A DNA stretch of 64,000 bases from Paraburkholderia caribensis (GCF_002902945.1 NZ_CP026102.1:1736001-1800000); one strand, 5' to 3'; counted from the first letter of the stretch, positions 35,570-45,264 are shown. The notes: generated from the sequence alone by a model not told the origin. Numbers and translations are program-made.

Positions 35570-35708
35570 GAAAAATCTCCGTCGGTAAAGATATATATAC
35601 TAGTCGATACACAATCGTTGAGCAAGTCGCAACTTGCAAACATCCCGCGCATGGCAGCGGGTCGTTCAAAAGGACGGTTGACATGGCCTTACACGCCCCC
35701 TTATATTT

Positions 35709-35721
35709 GTACCACTCGGTA
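35709..35721. promoter_or_regulatory. Candidate TetR operator 1
   Basis: GTACCACTCGGTA is repeated 72 bases downstream at 35781-35794. The dyad TACC-ACTC-GGTA is centred on a four-base spacer. It lies between the divergent TetR and SnoaL genes. Confidence 0.6.
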
Positions 35722-35738
35722 TGTAAATTGAGAGCAGC

Positions 35739-35770
35739 GCGGGGCCACTACATAAGCCCCGCATTTTTTT
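35739..35770 (+). terminator. Terminator between the two operators
   Basis: GCGGGGC and GCCCCGC (7 bp) around a 10-base loop are followed by A and seven T. It would stop plus-strand RNA starting near operator 1 after roughly 50 bases, before the SnoaL gene. Confidence 0.65.
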
Positions 35771-35780
35771 AGCCATTTAT

Positions 35781-35794
35781 GTACCACTCGGTAC
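35781..35794. promoter_or_regulatory. Candidate TetR operator 2
   Basis: GTACCACTCGGTAC is a near-perfect palindrome (GTACC-ACTC-GGTAC), 12 bases upstream of the SnoaL start at 35806. Confidence 0.6.
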
Positions 35795-35805
35795 GGAATA
35801 CACCC

Positions 35806-36279
35806 ATGTCCAAAGAACTCGAAGCACGTCTTGACGCAATCGAAAGCCGCTTCGCCATCGATGCGCTGATCGCTAACTACGCCGAGGCGTTCGACACCAT
35901 GAACATCGAGCTGCTGGCCACTCTCTGGCATCCCGAATCGCGACTGCTGCTGGGTGCGAATGGCAACTCCGAGGGCATGGAGGCCATCTTGGCGCAAGCA
36001 CGCATCAACATGAAACGCATGCCCCACATGCATCATTGGATGGCGAACGCCCTGATCACGATTGACGGTGACAACGGCCACGGCCTGGTAGCGGCGGATT
36101 GTCTCTTTTACGACGTCGATCAGGGCACGCTCCAGGTGAGCGGCCAATACCGCGACGTCTATCAGCGACGCCACGGCCGCTGGGCATTCCTGGAGCGCAC
36201 CTTCACCATGCACTACGCCACACCGCTCCAGAACTGGCACCCCATCACGGGAACTGAACGCTTCGGCCGTCCGGCCTGA
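35806..36279 (+). CDS. SnoaL/NTF2-like domain protein
   Basis: A 157-residue NTF2-fold protein of the SnoaL-like (PF13577) type. Helical start LEARLDAIESRFAIDALIAN, YAEAFDTMNIELLATLWHPE, then beta-strands MHHWMANALITIDGDNGHGL and RRHGRWAFLERTFTMHYATP. Such proteins are often dehydratases, isomerases or ring-hydroxylating-dioxygenase small-subunit relatives acting on aromatic or polyketide rings. The ATG at 35806 avoids translating the operator. It is followed after 24 bp by the MFS gene, so both probably share the TetR-controlled transcript. Confidence 0.82.
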   Translation: MSKELEARLDAIESRFAIDALIANYAEAFDTMNIELLATLWHPESRLLLGANGNSEGMEAILAQARINMKRMPHMHHWMANALITIDGDNGHGLVAADCLFYDVDQGTLQVSGQYRDVYQRRHGRWAFLERTFTMHYATPLQNWHPITGTERFGRPA

Positions 36280-36303
36280 CGCGGTCCGCAGCCGCCGAGA
36301 CTT

Positions 36304-37740
36304 ATGCATATGACAACCTCATCCACGCGTCGATGGTCGGCGTTCGCGGTGTTGCTGGTGGGAGCATTTCTGCCTCCACTGGACTTCTTCATCGTGAACG
36401 TCGCCCTGCCGTCCATTCGAAGCACCCTCCACACGAGTCCTGCAGAGCTGCAACTCGTCATTTCCGGATACGCCGCGGCCTACGCGGTATTCCTTATCAC
36501 AGGAGGACGGCTAGGCGACCTCTTCGGCCGGCGGAGGATCTTCCTCTTCGGCGTCACAGGTTTCGGACTGACATCGGTGATCTGCGGCTGCGCATCGTCA
36601 CCCGCCATACTGATCCTCGGGCGTGTGCTGCAGGGCCTGAGCGCCGCCGCCATGGCACCGCAAGGACTGGCCTCCGTTCACGCCCTGTTCCCAGAGAAGG
36701 AGCGAGCGCGCGCCTTAGGCCTCTACGGCGCCGCGGTGGGACTGGCTGCCGTAGCCGCGCAGGCGCTCGGGGGTGCCTTGATCTCTGCGAACATCCTTCA
36801 CCTGGAATGGCGCGTGGTCTTTCTCATCAACCTGCCGGTCGTCGCCGCCGTCCTGATCTTCGGGCTACCTTTGCTACCCGACGTCCGCGGTGACAGCCCG
36901 GCAGCTGTAGACCGGATCGGGGTGCTGCTTTGCGCGCTCACGCTGGGCTTGCTCATCGTGCCCCTGGTCGAAGGGCGGGAACTGGATTGGCCGTGGTGGG
37001 CCTGCGCAATGCTGATCGCGTGCCCCGTCGCTGGCGTAGCCTTTTGCCGATATGAGATGGCCTACGCTCGCCGAGGCGGCGTGCCCTTAATCAGCGTGGA
37101 GCTGGTCCAAAGGCCTGGCCTGATGAGCGGGCTTACGGGCGTCCTCTTCTTTTACGTCGTCTCTGCTTTCTTCCTGACGTTCTCCGTCTATCTCCAGGGG
37201 GCGCTCGGCATGAGCCCATTCGAGACAGGGCTGGTTTTCCTGCCGTTCGGGGTCGGCGCCTTCATCGGGCCGCTGACGACGCCGCTGGCCATCCGCCTCT
37301 TCGGCGACCGCGTCCCCGCCATCGGCATGATGCTCGAGGTCGCCGGCTGCGTACTCCTCGCCGCCCTCGTATCCGGCGCGCCCGGACAGATACCGGCCCA
37401 GTTTCCGCTTTTCGGGGGCGTAGCACTCCTGGGATTCGGTCAAGGCTGGGCGCTGCCGACGCTGGTTCGCTCGGTTATCAATCGAGCGCCTTCGACCGGT
37501 TCCGGGATGATCGCGGGCATCACGAATTCGGCGTTGCAAATCAGCGCAGCACTCGGTGTCGCGGTCATCGGCGGTGTCTTCTTCAGTGTCGCAGGGACTT
37601 CACCGGATCCGCAGACCCTGGCCCGGGCACTGGTTGTCGCAATGATGTGCGTCGGTGGCAGTCTGACCGTTTCCGCCGTACTGTCTATCATCGCTTCAAG
37701 ATCGAGCGCTCATGCCGCTGCAAGGACGGCGCCTCGTTGA
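36304..37740 (+). CDS. DHA2-type MFS transporter
   Basis: A 478-residue MFS carrier with about 14 segments. Motifs are LDFFIVNVALPSIRSTLHTS, GGRLGDLFGRRRIFLFGVTG (motif A) and GRVLQGLSAAAMAPQGLAS. WRVVFLINLP is typical of drug-efflux DHA2 members. It likely exports the compound sensed by the TetR regulator. The start could also be the ATG six bases downstream (36310). Confidence 0.88.
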   Translation: MHMTTSSTRRWSAFAVLLVGAFLPPLDFFIVNVALPSIRSTLHTSPAELQLVISGYAAAYAVFLITGGRLGDLFGRRRIFLFGVTGFGLTSVICGCASSPAILILGRVLQGLSAAAMAPQGLASVHALFPEKERARALGLYGAAVGLAAVAAQALGGALISANILHLEWRVVFLINLPVVAAVLIFGLPLLPDVRGDSPAAVDRIGVLLCALTLGLLIVPLVEGRELDWPWWACAMLIACPVAGVAFCRYEMAYARRGGVPLISVELVQRPGLMSGLTGVLFFYVVSAFFLTFSVYLQGALGMSPFETGLVFLPFGVGAFIGPLTTPLAIRLFGDRVPAIGMMLEVAGCVLLAALVSGAPGQIPAQFPLFGGVALLGFGQGWALPTLVRSVINRAPSTGSGMIAGITNSALQISAALGVAVIGGVFFSVAGTSPDPQTLARALVVAMMCVGGSLTVSAVLSIIASRSSAHAAARTAPR

Positions 37741-38321
37741 GTCCATCCCGCCATCGCGCTCGTCGACTTGAGTGGATGCCCACCTGCTGACACGCTTGCG
37801 CGATCACCGCTCCAAGTAGGGATGTCTCGTTTGAAGAGCACGACGCGTCCGGAATGGAAGCGGCCAGATAGATCTGTTGCTGCGCCTCGGCCCGATCGAA
37901 AGGAGTCAGCTAGGTGGCCGGTGCCAGGAGTGCACGAGCCGTTCGAACGACGGCTTTGCAAGAGAGCCGCCCGGCAGAAAATGGCCGAACCCGGTCCTGC
38001 ATTGAAGGGCTAACCTGGGCGATTGCTGGTCAGCCGAGTCGATCAGCAGTCGACCCGTTGCCGTCATTCAACTCTCGACAGCGGCAACGTCCGTTTTCAA
38101 AGTCCCACCGCCATTCGTTCACACCGGGACGCGTGACCCTTGTCGGCCTTGGCTCGCAACCTGCAACTGATGCGCAGACAGCGACGAACCCGAGAGTTCG
38201 TGAACATAAATGTCCAGCGTACACCTCCGGTCAGATAACAAATCGGTAATCTGCGCGTCGCTGTTCGGTAAGCAGGGCCACGGAGAATAGAAGTTCACAA
38301 ACCCTATACGGCACGCACATC
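37741..38321. other. 580-base stretch without supported gene
   Basis: Only short overlapping frames occur, with no family resemblance, start signal or codon preference. It may be decayed sequence; I see no RNA gene or repeat copy elsewhere in the window. Confidence 0.45.
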
Positions 38322-38912
38322 ATGTTGTCCCTCCGTTCCAGAGTTACGACGATTGTCGCCACCGTTGCTGCGTTGTTCTTTTTGCTCGTCGCTGCAGGTT
38401 TGGCCTTCGTGTATTCCGGAATGTATGACGTCTCGGCAAGTTCCAAAGACAACCCGATCATGGCGAAGCTGCTGCATGATACGTACGAAGCCTCGATGCA
38501 CCGGCACGCCAGATCTGACGTCGCACCTGGCGATCTGCTGTCGTTTGAAAACATTCGTTCGGGGGCGAAAATGTACGACTCCAGCTGTGCCCTCTGCCAC
38601 GGTGCACCCGACCGTCCACTGAGTCTCATCGGACAGGGTATTCAGCCCGCCGCGCCCTCGCTCTTGTCTGCCAGCCGTCGGAATAAGCCCGAGCTGATGT
38701 TTTGGACGATCAAGCATGGCGTAAACATGACAGCTATGCCTTCGTTCGGGAAGACGCAGTCGGACCAGGCGATCTGGCAAGTGGCCGCGTTTATCTACGC
38801 CGAGCGCGGAATATCGAAGGATAAATACGAGCAGCTCGTACATCGCAACGCCCAGGTTGACAACACGGGTGTCGCTCTCACAGGTCCGAAACCGGAGCCA
38901 GGTAAAGAATGA
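38322..38912 (+). CDS. Membrane-anchored c-type cytochrome
   Basis: A 196-residue cytochrome. An uncleaved N-terminal segment (VTTIVATVAALFFLLVAAGL) anchors it with the haem domain in the periplasm. The haem motif is SSCALCHGAPDRP near residue 90; the axial Met is likely in MTAMPSFGKTQSDQAIW. One CXXCH means a single haem. It stands alone with about 580 bases of non-coding sequence upstream, so its redox partner is unclear; it could accept electrons for a periplasmic dehydrogenase such as the molybdenum enzyme at 49.1-51.9 kb. Confidence 0.85.
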   Translation: MLSLRSRVTTIVATVAALFFLLVAAGLAFVYSGMYDVSASSKDNPIMAKLLHDTYEASMHRHARSDVAPGDLLSFENIRSGAKMYDSSCALCHGAPDRPLSLIGQGIQPAAPSLLSASRRNKPELMFWTIKHGVNMTAMPSFGKTQSDQAIWQVAAFIYAERGISKDKYEQLVHRNAQVDNTGVALTGPKPEPGKE

Positions 38913-39112
38913 CCGAGCTGTTCTGATTCACTTGCCCGGTCGGTTGAATGATTCTCCTGGGTCTATAACATGAAACGCGTTGCTCGATGACCGAGCGCCA
39001 GCGTGAGCAAAGGGCATCTCATGGCCGATCGCTGCCGACTCCAGGCCCCCACGGCTGCCTGATAGTGCTCCTCCCGACGGCTTTAGAGCTAGTCAGTGGG
39101 CGGCGTGTCTAA

Positions 39113-39775
39113 CTAACTTGAGCGTAATGTTTTTTCGGCTCTTGCGGCCGTCATACATAGCTCATGGAGCAGGTTCACGTCGGCAGAACTTAGTTTGATT
39201 TCGACTGCCCCGTCGGAGACCGCGTCAATGTCGGCAAATGAGAAAACGTGAGTGCACGCCGCTAAATATGACCCTATCATTGTTGGATGGCTTCCATCGG
39301 GCTCGTATAGGTCGATTGCAGGCCGCAGATTGCGAAACTGATCCCATGCCAGGCCGACTGGAATGACTCTGGCTCCCGTCACTTCAGCCAATCCCTGAAA
39401 CGCCTGAACTATTTTCGCCTGCGACGCTGGGTCGTCCTTCCGAGCCCAAGTCATGTACAAATATGGCCTGGCACCGGCGGCTTGAATCTCATCGACGAAC
39501 CTTCGCACATATTCCTGCATGCTTCTCAATGCGCGGAGCGGCCGAGTGCTTTGGTCCTGCAACACGACGGCATTCCATGTCTGGCCAGCCAGACGCTTTT
39601 GGACTTCGCCGCGGTTCCAGTGCGCCGCTAGCGACGCTCCGCCGAATGCAAGTACATCCGCCTTCACCCGCATACCAGGCATGCTTGCCTCAAGGAGGCG
39701 GGCTACCAGCGTTGGCATATCGTTTCTCGTTGTATAGCTGTTGCCAACAAAGAGGACTCGAAATTCGCTGCTCAT
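39113..39775 (-). CDS. SGNH/GDSL-type hydrolase
   Basis: A 220-residue protein with SGNH-hydrolase features: FRVLFVGNSYTTRNDMP (block I, with Ser in GNSYT), LAFGGASLAAHWNRG (block II Gly), WNAVVLQDQSTRP (block III, with Gln where Asn is usual) and the Asp-x-x-His pair in LYEPDGSHPTMIGSYLAAC. It likely hydrolyses an ester or acetyl group. No signal peptide is present with the ATG at 39775; the longer TTG start is less convincing. No operon partner is seen. Confidence 0.78.
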   Translation of the reverse strand: MSSEFRVLFVGNSYTTRNDMPTLVARLLEASMPGMRVKADVLAFGGASLAAHWNRGEVQKRLAGQTWNAVVLQDQSTRPLRALRSMQEYVRRFVDEIQAAGARPYLYMTWARKDDPASQAKIVQAFQGLAEVTGARVIPVGLAWDQFRNLRPAIDLYEPDGSHPTMIGSYLAACTHVFSFADIDAVSDGAVEIKLSSADVNLLHELCMTAARAEKTLRSS

Positions 39776-39808
39776 AGTAGTGACGGGATATAACGACCGG
39801 TTTGCCAA

Positions 39809-40150
39809 TCGATGCGATCACCGCAACGACATACCAATGCTGCTTCGTTCCGCATGGTACCCCGTTGAACGGCCACTCACCTGTGTGGCGACGAATGAGG
39901 TTGCCCTGAGTTGGTAGAAGCGGTCTGGCGATCCCGTGATCTCCCGTTTGAGCCGTGTCGAACTTCCGCTCTTTGCATGCATCCGCGTACGCTGTCGACA
40001 GAGAGTGGCCGAAAGCGCCCCTTACAGCTATCCGATCAGGTGGCGTCTAAATCTGCTGTTCACGCAAATCAGTCGCATAGAGCTATCGGGTAAGACGTTC
40101 GCGCAGATCTCGGTACAGCGGGAAATGTCGATACTGGCAAGCGAAACGCC
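39809..40150. other. 340-base stretch without supported gene
   Basis: No coding, RNA, repeat or terminator signature that I can support; short frames only. Confidence 0.4.
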
Positions 40151-40867
40151 TCACGCATCGTTACGCAAACGTTCAACGATCACGACATCCATGTCGTCGC
40201 GTGCCGTCAACGTAAGCTGCGCTTGATTGCGGATAGCAACGCCGTCGCGAGGCGCCAGGCGGACGTGTCCCACGTCGAGCCTCCCATGATCCGCGACCAG
40301 ATAGGCTGACCCCGGCATCGGCAACGTGTGCTGCATGCTCGTGCCTTCGCGTAGCGTCGCGATACGCACGCGTGCATCAGCGTTGATCGGCAGCGCGCCC
40401 GCGGCCACGTCGTCCGCGTCGCCGCTCGCCAGTGTGATGAAGCGGCCTTCACGTAATTCGCGTGAACATGCACGCGTCGCCCAGCGGGGCGCACCGCCCG
40501 GCGTGCGCGGGCGCAACCAGATCTGGAACAGCCGCGCCGGTACGTCTTCCTCGTTGCGCTCGGCGTGATGGATCGCGGTGCCCGCACTCATCGCCTGAAC
40601 GGAACCGGCGACGAGCCGCGCGCGATTTCCCGCATCGTCTTCATGCGTGATCGCGCCCGAGCGCACCCACGTGACGATCTCGACCTCGCGATGAGCATGC
40701 AGGCCGAAACCCGAATGCGGCGCGAATTCATCGTCGTTCCATACGTAAAGCGGGCCAAGCGGCGCATGGCCGTCGCGCCCGGTCTCACCAAAGCGGAAAT
40801 GCAGCCGTGCGGCGAGCCAGTCGCGCCGGATTGCGCCTAGCGAGAAAAAAGGACGATGTTCGATCAA
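40151..40867 (-). CDS. Pirin-family protein
   Basis: A 238-residue bicupin pirin. N-terminal IEHRPFFSLGAIRRDWLAAR, then HFRFGETGRDGHAPLGPLYV and the metal-binding GFGLHAHREVEIVTWVRSG, with HAERNEEDVPARLFQIWLRP closing the first cupin. Pirins are iron proteins; some oxidise quercetin, others are regulators. A TTG at 40867 gives the standard pirin N-terminus and has GGAG seven bases upstream. Upstream ATG codons at 40909 and 40921 would overlap nothing essential but lack ribosome sites. It follows the SDR gene by 73 bp on the same strand. Confidence 0.85.
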   Translation of the reverse strand: MIEHRPFFSLGAIRRDWLAARLHFRFGETGRDGHAPLGPLYVWNDDEFAPHSGFGLHAHREVEIVTWVRSGAITHEDDAGNRARLVAGSVQAMSAGTAIHHAERNEEDVPARLFQIWLRPRTPGGAPRWATRACSRELREGRFITLASGDADDVAAGALPINADARVRIATLREGTSMQHTLPMPGSAYLVADHGRLDVGHVRLAPRDGVAIRNQAQLTLTARDDMDVVIVERLRNDA

Positions 40868-40940
40868 GATGACACTCCGTTCGAGCGAGTCAGGCGGGAA
40901 TGCGATCATGGCTGACCGCATCCGCGTGTCCAGGCCACAT

Positions 40941-41705
40941 TCAGATCTGCTGCTGACCACCATCGACGAACAGCTCGACGCCATTTACGAAGCTCGCATC
41001 GTCCGAGGCGAGGAACAGCGCAGCGCTGGCGATTTCGCCGGGTTCGCCAAGACGTCCCATGGGAATCTGCGCAGCCAGGTAGTCAGCGAGGCCCTGACGC
41101 TGCGCGGCGTCGTCACCGGCCAGATCGAGCAGGCCTGGCGTGCGGGTTGCGCCGGGGCTGATCGTGTTCACGCGGATCTGACGGTCCTTGAGGTCGAGAA
41201 TCCAGTTGCGTGCGAAAGAGCGCACCGCGGCCTTCGAAGCCGAATAAACGCTGAATGCCGCCGTGCCCGCGCTGCCCGCTGTCGAACCCGTAAGAATCAC
41301 CGATGCCCCCGCGGCGAGCAGCGGCAGCGCCTTTTGCACCGTGAACAGCACGCCCTTCACGTTGCGATCGAATGTGTCGTCGAAGTGCTCTTCGGTGATG
41401 CTGCCAAACGGCACCATCGAACCGCCGCCTGCGTTTGCGAACAGTACGTCCAGACGCCCCTGTTCTTCCTTGATCTGCGCGTACAGCGCGTCGAGTTCGC
41501 CGAGCTTCGTGGAGTCCACGCGCACGCCGGTTGCTTTGCCGCCCGCTTCGTGGATGCCCTTCACGGCGGCATCGAGTTCGGCCTGTCGGCGGCCCGTGAG
41601 GTAAACGTGCGCGCCTTCAGCCGCGAAGCGCTGGGCGGTGGCGAGGCCGATGCCGCTGCTTGCGCCGGTGACGAGTGCGATCTTGTTATCGAGTTTGCGT
41701 GCCAT
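40941..41705 (-). CDS. SDR-family oxidoreductase
   Basis: A 254-residue classical SDR. ALVTGASSGIGLATAQRFAA (cofactor), VLFANAGGGSMVPFG, SVILTGSTAGSAGTAAFSVY (Ser) and YSASKAAVRSFARNW (Tyr-Lys catalytic pair) are intact; NTISPGATRTPGLLDLAG follows. These proteins reduce or oxidise small carbonyl compounds with NAD(P)H. The ATG at 41705 has AAGGAG eight bases upstream. It is divergent from a LysR gene, the common arrangement for SDR genes of this group. Confidence 0.9.
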   Translation of the reverse strand: MARKLDNKIALVTGASSGIGLATAQRFAAEGAHVYLTGRRQAELDAAVKGIHEAGGKATGVRVDSTKLGELDALYAQIKEEQGRLDVLFANAGGGSMVPFGSITEEHFDDTFDRNVKGVLFTVQKALPLLAAGASVILTGSTAGSAGTAAFSVYSASKAAVRSFARNWILDLKDRQIRVNTISPGATRTPGLLDLAGDDAAQRQGLADYLAAQIPMGRLGEPGEIASAALFLASDDASFVNGVELFVDGGQQQI

Positions 41706-41808
41706 GGTGTTGCTCCTTCGGTTTCGTTCAGGGGATGTTGGGGTTCGGTGTTGCGTGCTGCGATGTGAGGAGAATATCGACGGGCTGATCTTTCCGAAAT
41801 AGAATTGA

Positions 41809-41827
41809 TTGCAAACCAACATTGCAA
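41809..41827. promoter_or_regulatory. Candidate LysR-type operator between SDR and LysR genes
   Basis: Two TTGCAA half-sites, each self-complementary, are separated by seven bases (41809-41814 and 41822-41827), about 20 bases upstream of the LysR start and inside the divergent promoter space. Confidence 0.4.
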
Positions 41828-41847
41828 AAATGAAAAGATGAGGACGA

Positions 41848-42765
41848 ATGGCGAAACTGCCTGATTTCGAAGGACTCGCGATGTTCGCGAAGGTCGCCGA
41901 GGAAGGATCGTTCGCGGCGGCGGCGCGCGCAATGGGCGTGTCCGTGGCGACGGTCTCGCGCGGCGTGGCCCGCCTGGAGGACCGGCTGGGCGCACGGCTC
42001 TTTAACCGCACGTCGCGCCAGTTGTCGCTTACCGAGTTCGGCCGGACGATCTGCGAGAAAGCCAGCGAGATCTACCGGCAGGCCGAGGAGGCGGAAAGTG
42101 CGGCGCGCGAGATGTCGGTGCAGCCGCGCGGGCTGGTGCGCCTCGCCGTGCCGATGTCGTTCGGGTTGCGCTGGGTCGCGCCCCTGCTGCCGGATTTCTT
42201 TCGCGCCTATCCGGAGGTGTCGATCGACCTGCATCTATCGGACGCGCCGGTCGATCTGGTCGCCGATGGCTTTGACGCCGCGCTGCGCATCGCCGCGTTG
42301 CCGGATTCGTCGCTGGTCGCGCGGCGGCTGTGCGCGGTGACGCAATTCGTGGTGGCGTCGCCCGACTATCTGCGGCGCGAAGGGCGGCCCGCTCATCCGC
42401 GCGAGCTGGTGGACCGGCCGTGTCTGTCATACGCATATCGCGCGCGTAGCGAGGTGTGGCGTTTCACGAACGACGCAGGCGAGGAAGAGCCGGTGATGCC
42501 GACCGGCCCGCTGCGCGTGACGAATTCCGATGCACTGTTGCCCACCTTGCTCGATGGTCTGGCGATCGCCGAGCTGCCTGAATTCATCGCCGGTGAATAT
42601 CTGGCCGATGGCCGTCTCGAAGCGATCCTGACCGACTGGTCGCTGACGAGGGGCGGTCTCTACTTCGTGACGCCGTCAGCGCGCGCGCGACCCGCGAAGG
42701 TGGCGGCGCTGTCCGATTACTTCGCTGAGCATCTCTCCGATCCTACGTGGCGATGGCCGAAGTGA
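41848..42765 (+). CDS. LysR-family regulator
   Basis: A 305-residue LysR protein of the CrgA/DsdC-like group. HTH: MFAKVAEEGSFAAAARAMGV, VATVSRGVARLEDRLGARLF. The effector domain contains LVRLAVPMSFGLRWVAPLLP and IDLHLSDAPVDLVADGFDAA. It starts 143 bp from the divergent SDR gene and probably controls SDR and pirin in response to an electrophile or carbonyl compound, as similar regulators do. Confidence 0.9.
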   Translation: MAKLPDFEGLAMFAKVAEEGSFAAAARAMGVSVATVSRGVARLEDRLGARLFNRTSRQLSLTEFGRTICEKASEIYRQAEEAESAAREMSVQPRGLVRLAVPMSFGLRWVAPLLPDFFRAYPEVSIDLHLSDAPVDLVADGFDAALRIAALPDSSLVARRLCAVTQFVVASPDYLRREGRPAHPRELVDRPCLSYAYRARSEVWRFTNDAGEEEPVMPTGPLRVTNSDALLPTLLDGLAIAELPEFIAGEYLADGRLEAILTDWSLTRGGLYFVTPSARARPAKVAALSDYFAEHLSDPTWRWPK

Positions 42766-43428
42766 TGCGCTGGCGAATCTGATTCGCGAACCCCAATACA
42801 CCGGCGCAGGTATTTGCGGAATATGAAGTCGAAGCGCTCGTGCCGTCGACGGGGAAAATCTATCGGCAGATGCATTGCCGGGCGGCTCGTGACACGGGAC
42901 GAAACCTGGTGTGATCAGACCCACAGTGGCGGCAACCTCGTTGCAACTGGCTTATGTCGCCGCGGGACATGAGTCGGCAGAAACTCGACTAGTGAATCTC
43001 TTTTGTATATGGCTCCGCTCATTCAGAACGTCGGCATCGACAGGCTCGTGCCCGGTAGCGACTAACAGCAAGGAGTCCTGTTGCGGAACGTTCCTGTATG
43101 AAGCTGAACAGCTTTTAATTGTTCTTAATAAGTGGCGCGATCGGCCGCCCATTGAATACATTCCACATCAACAGTGAGTAATGTTTGCTTGAACGGACAT
43201 TCGACAAGTTGTTTCAGGCAACCCGGGTGAATGCTTCACGCCAGAACATTGCAATGACTGGCGGATCTATCGCGGGATTGGCGGGCGCCCTCACTCTACG
43301 TGTACGGGCCGAGAAGTACAAATCCGTCGAACGTTGCGTTCACCGCAACCCGAGATTGCGTTTTGGCGGGATTCTGCGGCGGCTACGCGAGCTATATCCT
43401 CTAGGCGCTATCTGGTTAAAGGTGCAAC
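42766..43428. other. 660-base stretch without supported gene
   Basis: No frame in this stretch shows family resemblance. It must hold the promoter of the operon starting at 43429, but I see no clear operator. Confidence 0.4.
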
Positions 43429-44082
43429 ATGCAAACCATTCAGGTCGAGGTCAATTACGACTTCATTTGTCCGTGGTGCTGGATCGGACAACGTAATTTT
43501 GTCGCAGCGCTAGCGCAAGGCAGCGCAGGCGAAACCGTATCGATTCGCTATGTGCCATTCGAATTGAACCCGTCAATGCCCATCGACGGAATGGATCGCC
43601 GCGTGTATCGCACGCGGAAGTTCGGCAGTTGGGCGCGCTCGCAAATGATGGACGGGCAGGTCGCAGCCGCTGGCCTGGCCGTTGGCGCGCGGTTCAACTA
43701 CGACATCGTGCAACGCACGCCGAATACGCGCCTTGCGCATCGCCTCATGCAGTTCACCCAGGAGCGCAACGAGCCGCAAAAGACGGCGGCGCTTTATGAA
43801 CACGTTTACGCGGCGTATTTCTCCGATGGCCTCGACATCGGCGTGCTGGATACGCTTGTGGCGATAGCGGCCGTACAGGGCTTCGACCAGAATGCGGTAC
43901 GCGCCTATCTGGTCTCGAATGCCGGTAACGACCAGATCGATGCCGCCCGCCAGCACGCAGACAGCCTGGGGGTTCGCACCGTGCCCACTATTGTGATCGA
44001 CGGGGAAACTATCAGCGGCGCGCAGCCGCCCGACGTCTTCACGCAAGCGCTGCGCTCGGCGGCACTCAGGAGCGCAGCATGA
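43429..44082 (+). CDS. DsbA-family (FrnE-like) oxidoreductase
   Basis: A 217-residue thioredoxin-fold protein with a helical insert. The motif NYDFICPWCWIGQRNFVAAL holds the CPWC pair; GVRTVPTIVIDGETISGAQP holds the cis-Pro loop. It matches FrnE/2-hydroxychromene-2-carboxylate isomerase relatives, cytoplasmic proteins often found in polyketide or aromatic pathways. It is the first gene of the plus-strand operon and overlaps the next gene by ATGA. Confidence 0.87.
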   Translation: MQTIQVEVNYDFICPWCWIGQRNFVAALAQGSAGETVSIRYVPFELNPSMPIDGMDRRVYRTRKFGSWARSQMMDGQVAAAGLAVGARFNYDIVQRTPNTRLAHRLMQFTQERNEPQKTAALYEHVYAAYFSDGLDIGVLDTLVAIAAVQGFDQNAVRAYLVSNAGNDQIDAARQHADSLGVRTVPTIVIDGETISGAQPPDVFTQALRSAALRSAA

Positions 44083-45227
44083 GTTCGATCGGGAAACACC
44101 GGGCAGTTGTGATCGGCGGATCGCTTGGCGGCCTGCTGACAGCCTCGACGTTGCGCGCGGCGGGCTGGGAGGTCGACGTGTTCGAGACGTCACCGGGCCC
44201 GCTCGATAGCCGCGGCGGGGGCGTAGTGCTTCAGCCTGACGTGCTCGATGCGCTGCAGTTCGCTGGCGTGAAGCCGCCGGATCCGCCGGGCGTGCCTTCG
44301 GGCGAGCGCATCTACCTCGACCGCGAAGACAAGCGCGTCGAGGAACTCTATATGCCGCAGATGCAGACTTCATGGAGCCTGTTGTACCGCGCCATGAAAG
44401 ACGCCTTGCCGGCGCAACATCTGCACTCGGGCGAAACCTTCGTCAATTTTCGCACGGAGGGCGACAAGGTCGTCGCGCTGTTCGACAACGGCCGCAGTGA
44501 AGAAGCGGATCTTCTGGTCGGCGCAGACGGCATCCGCTCGACGCTGCGCAGCCGGCTGCTGCCCGAGGTGATGCCCGCCTACGCCGGTTATGTGGCGTGG
44601 CGCGGACTCGTTGAAGAACTCGATCTGCCAGCACAGGCCGCGAGCACGTTGCGCGGACACTTTGCATTTCAGGAGGGGGATGGCCATTCAGCCCTCTCCT
44701 ACATGATCCCGGGTGACGACGATTCGACCGAAGTCGGCAAGCGGCGCTGGAACTGGGTGTGGTATCGCAAGTACAGCCGCGCGCAGCTCGAGCAGTTGCT
44801 GATCGACCGCAACGGCGTAGCGCGGCCGTTTTCGCTGCCGCCGGGCTCGACCAAAACCGCCGACATCACCCAGCTTCGCGCCGATGCGAAGCTCATGATG
44901 GGGCCCACATTCCGCGCGCTAGTCGATTCAACCGAAGATCCATTCATGCAGCCTATCGTCGATCTGCGCGCGCCGAAAATGGTGTTTGGCCGCGCCGTGC
45001 TGCTCGGCGACGCCGCGTCGGTGCCGCGCCCGCACACAGCCGGCAGCACCGCAAAGGCCGCATCCAATGCTCACGCGCTGGCGCTCGCCCTTCTGTCGGC
45101 ACAGCGCAAAGGCGAAACGATCGATTCGGCACTGAAGCATTGGGAAAGCCAGCAGTTGCAACGCGGCAAGCTCATGACAGAGCTGGGCATCTCGCTCGGC
45201 AACCGGCTAATGAAGATCGCCCGTTGA
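44079..45227 (+). CDS. FAD-dependent aromatic monooxygenase
   Basis: A 382-residue group A flavoprotein hydroxylase. The N-terminal AVVIGGSLGGLLTASTLRAA binds FAD, ADLLVGADGIRSTLRSRLL is the DG motif, and GRAVLLGDAASVPRPHTAGS is the GD motif. These fit 2,6-dihydroxypyridine 3-monooxygenase-like enzymes, which hydroxylate dihydroxylated N-heteroaromatics. The PHTAGS variant of the usual PxxGQG is typical of that subgroup. It is translationally coupled to the DsbA-like gene. Confidence 0.88.
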   Translation: MSSIGKHRAVVIGGSLGGLLTASTLRAAGWEVDVFETSPGPLDSRGGGVVLQPDVLDALQFAGVKPPDPPGVPSGERIYLDREDKRVEELYMPQMQTSWSLLYRAMKDALPAQHLHSGETFVNFRTEGDKVVALFDNGRSEEADLLVGADGIRSTLRSRLLPEVMPAYAGYVAWRGLVEELDLPAQAASTLRGHFAFQEGDGHSALSYMIPGDDDSTEVGKRRWNWVWYRKYSRAQLEQLLIDRNGVARPFSLPPGSTKTADITQLRADAKLMMGPTFRALVDSTEDPFMQPIVDLRAPKMVFGRAVLLGDAASVPRPHTAGSTAKAASNAHALALALLSAQRKGETIDSALKHWESQQLQRGKLMTELGISLGNRLMKIAR

Positions 45228-45264
45228 AGCTACGAATTCGTGTTTCATGGTTCAAGGAGTTGTT

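Noticed and set aside
37768..38249. Two overlapping short plus-strand frames
   Set aside because: No family resemblance, start signal or consistent codon use.
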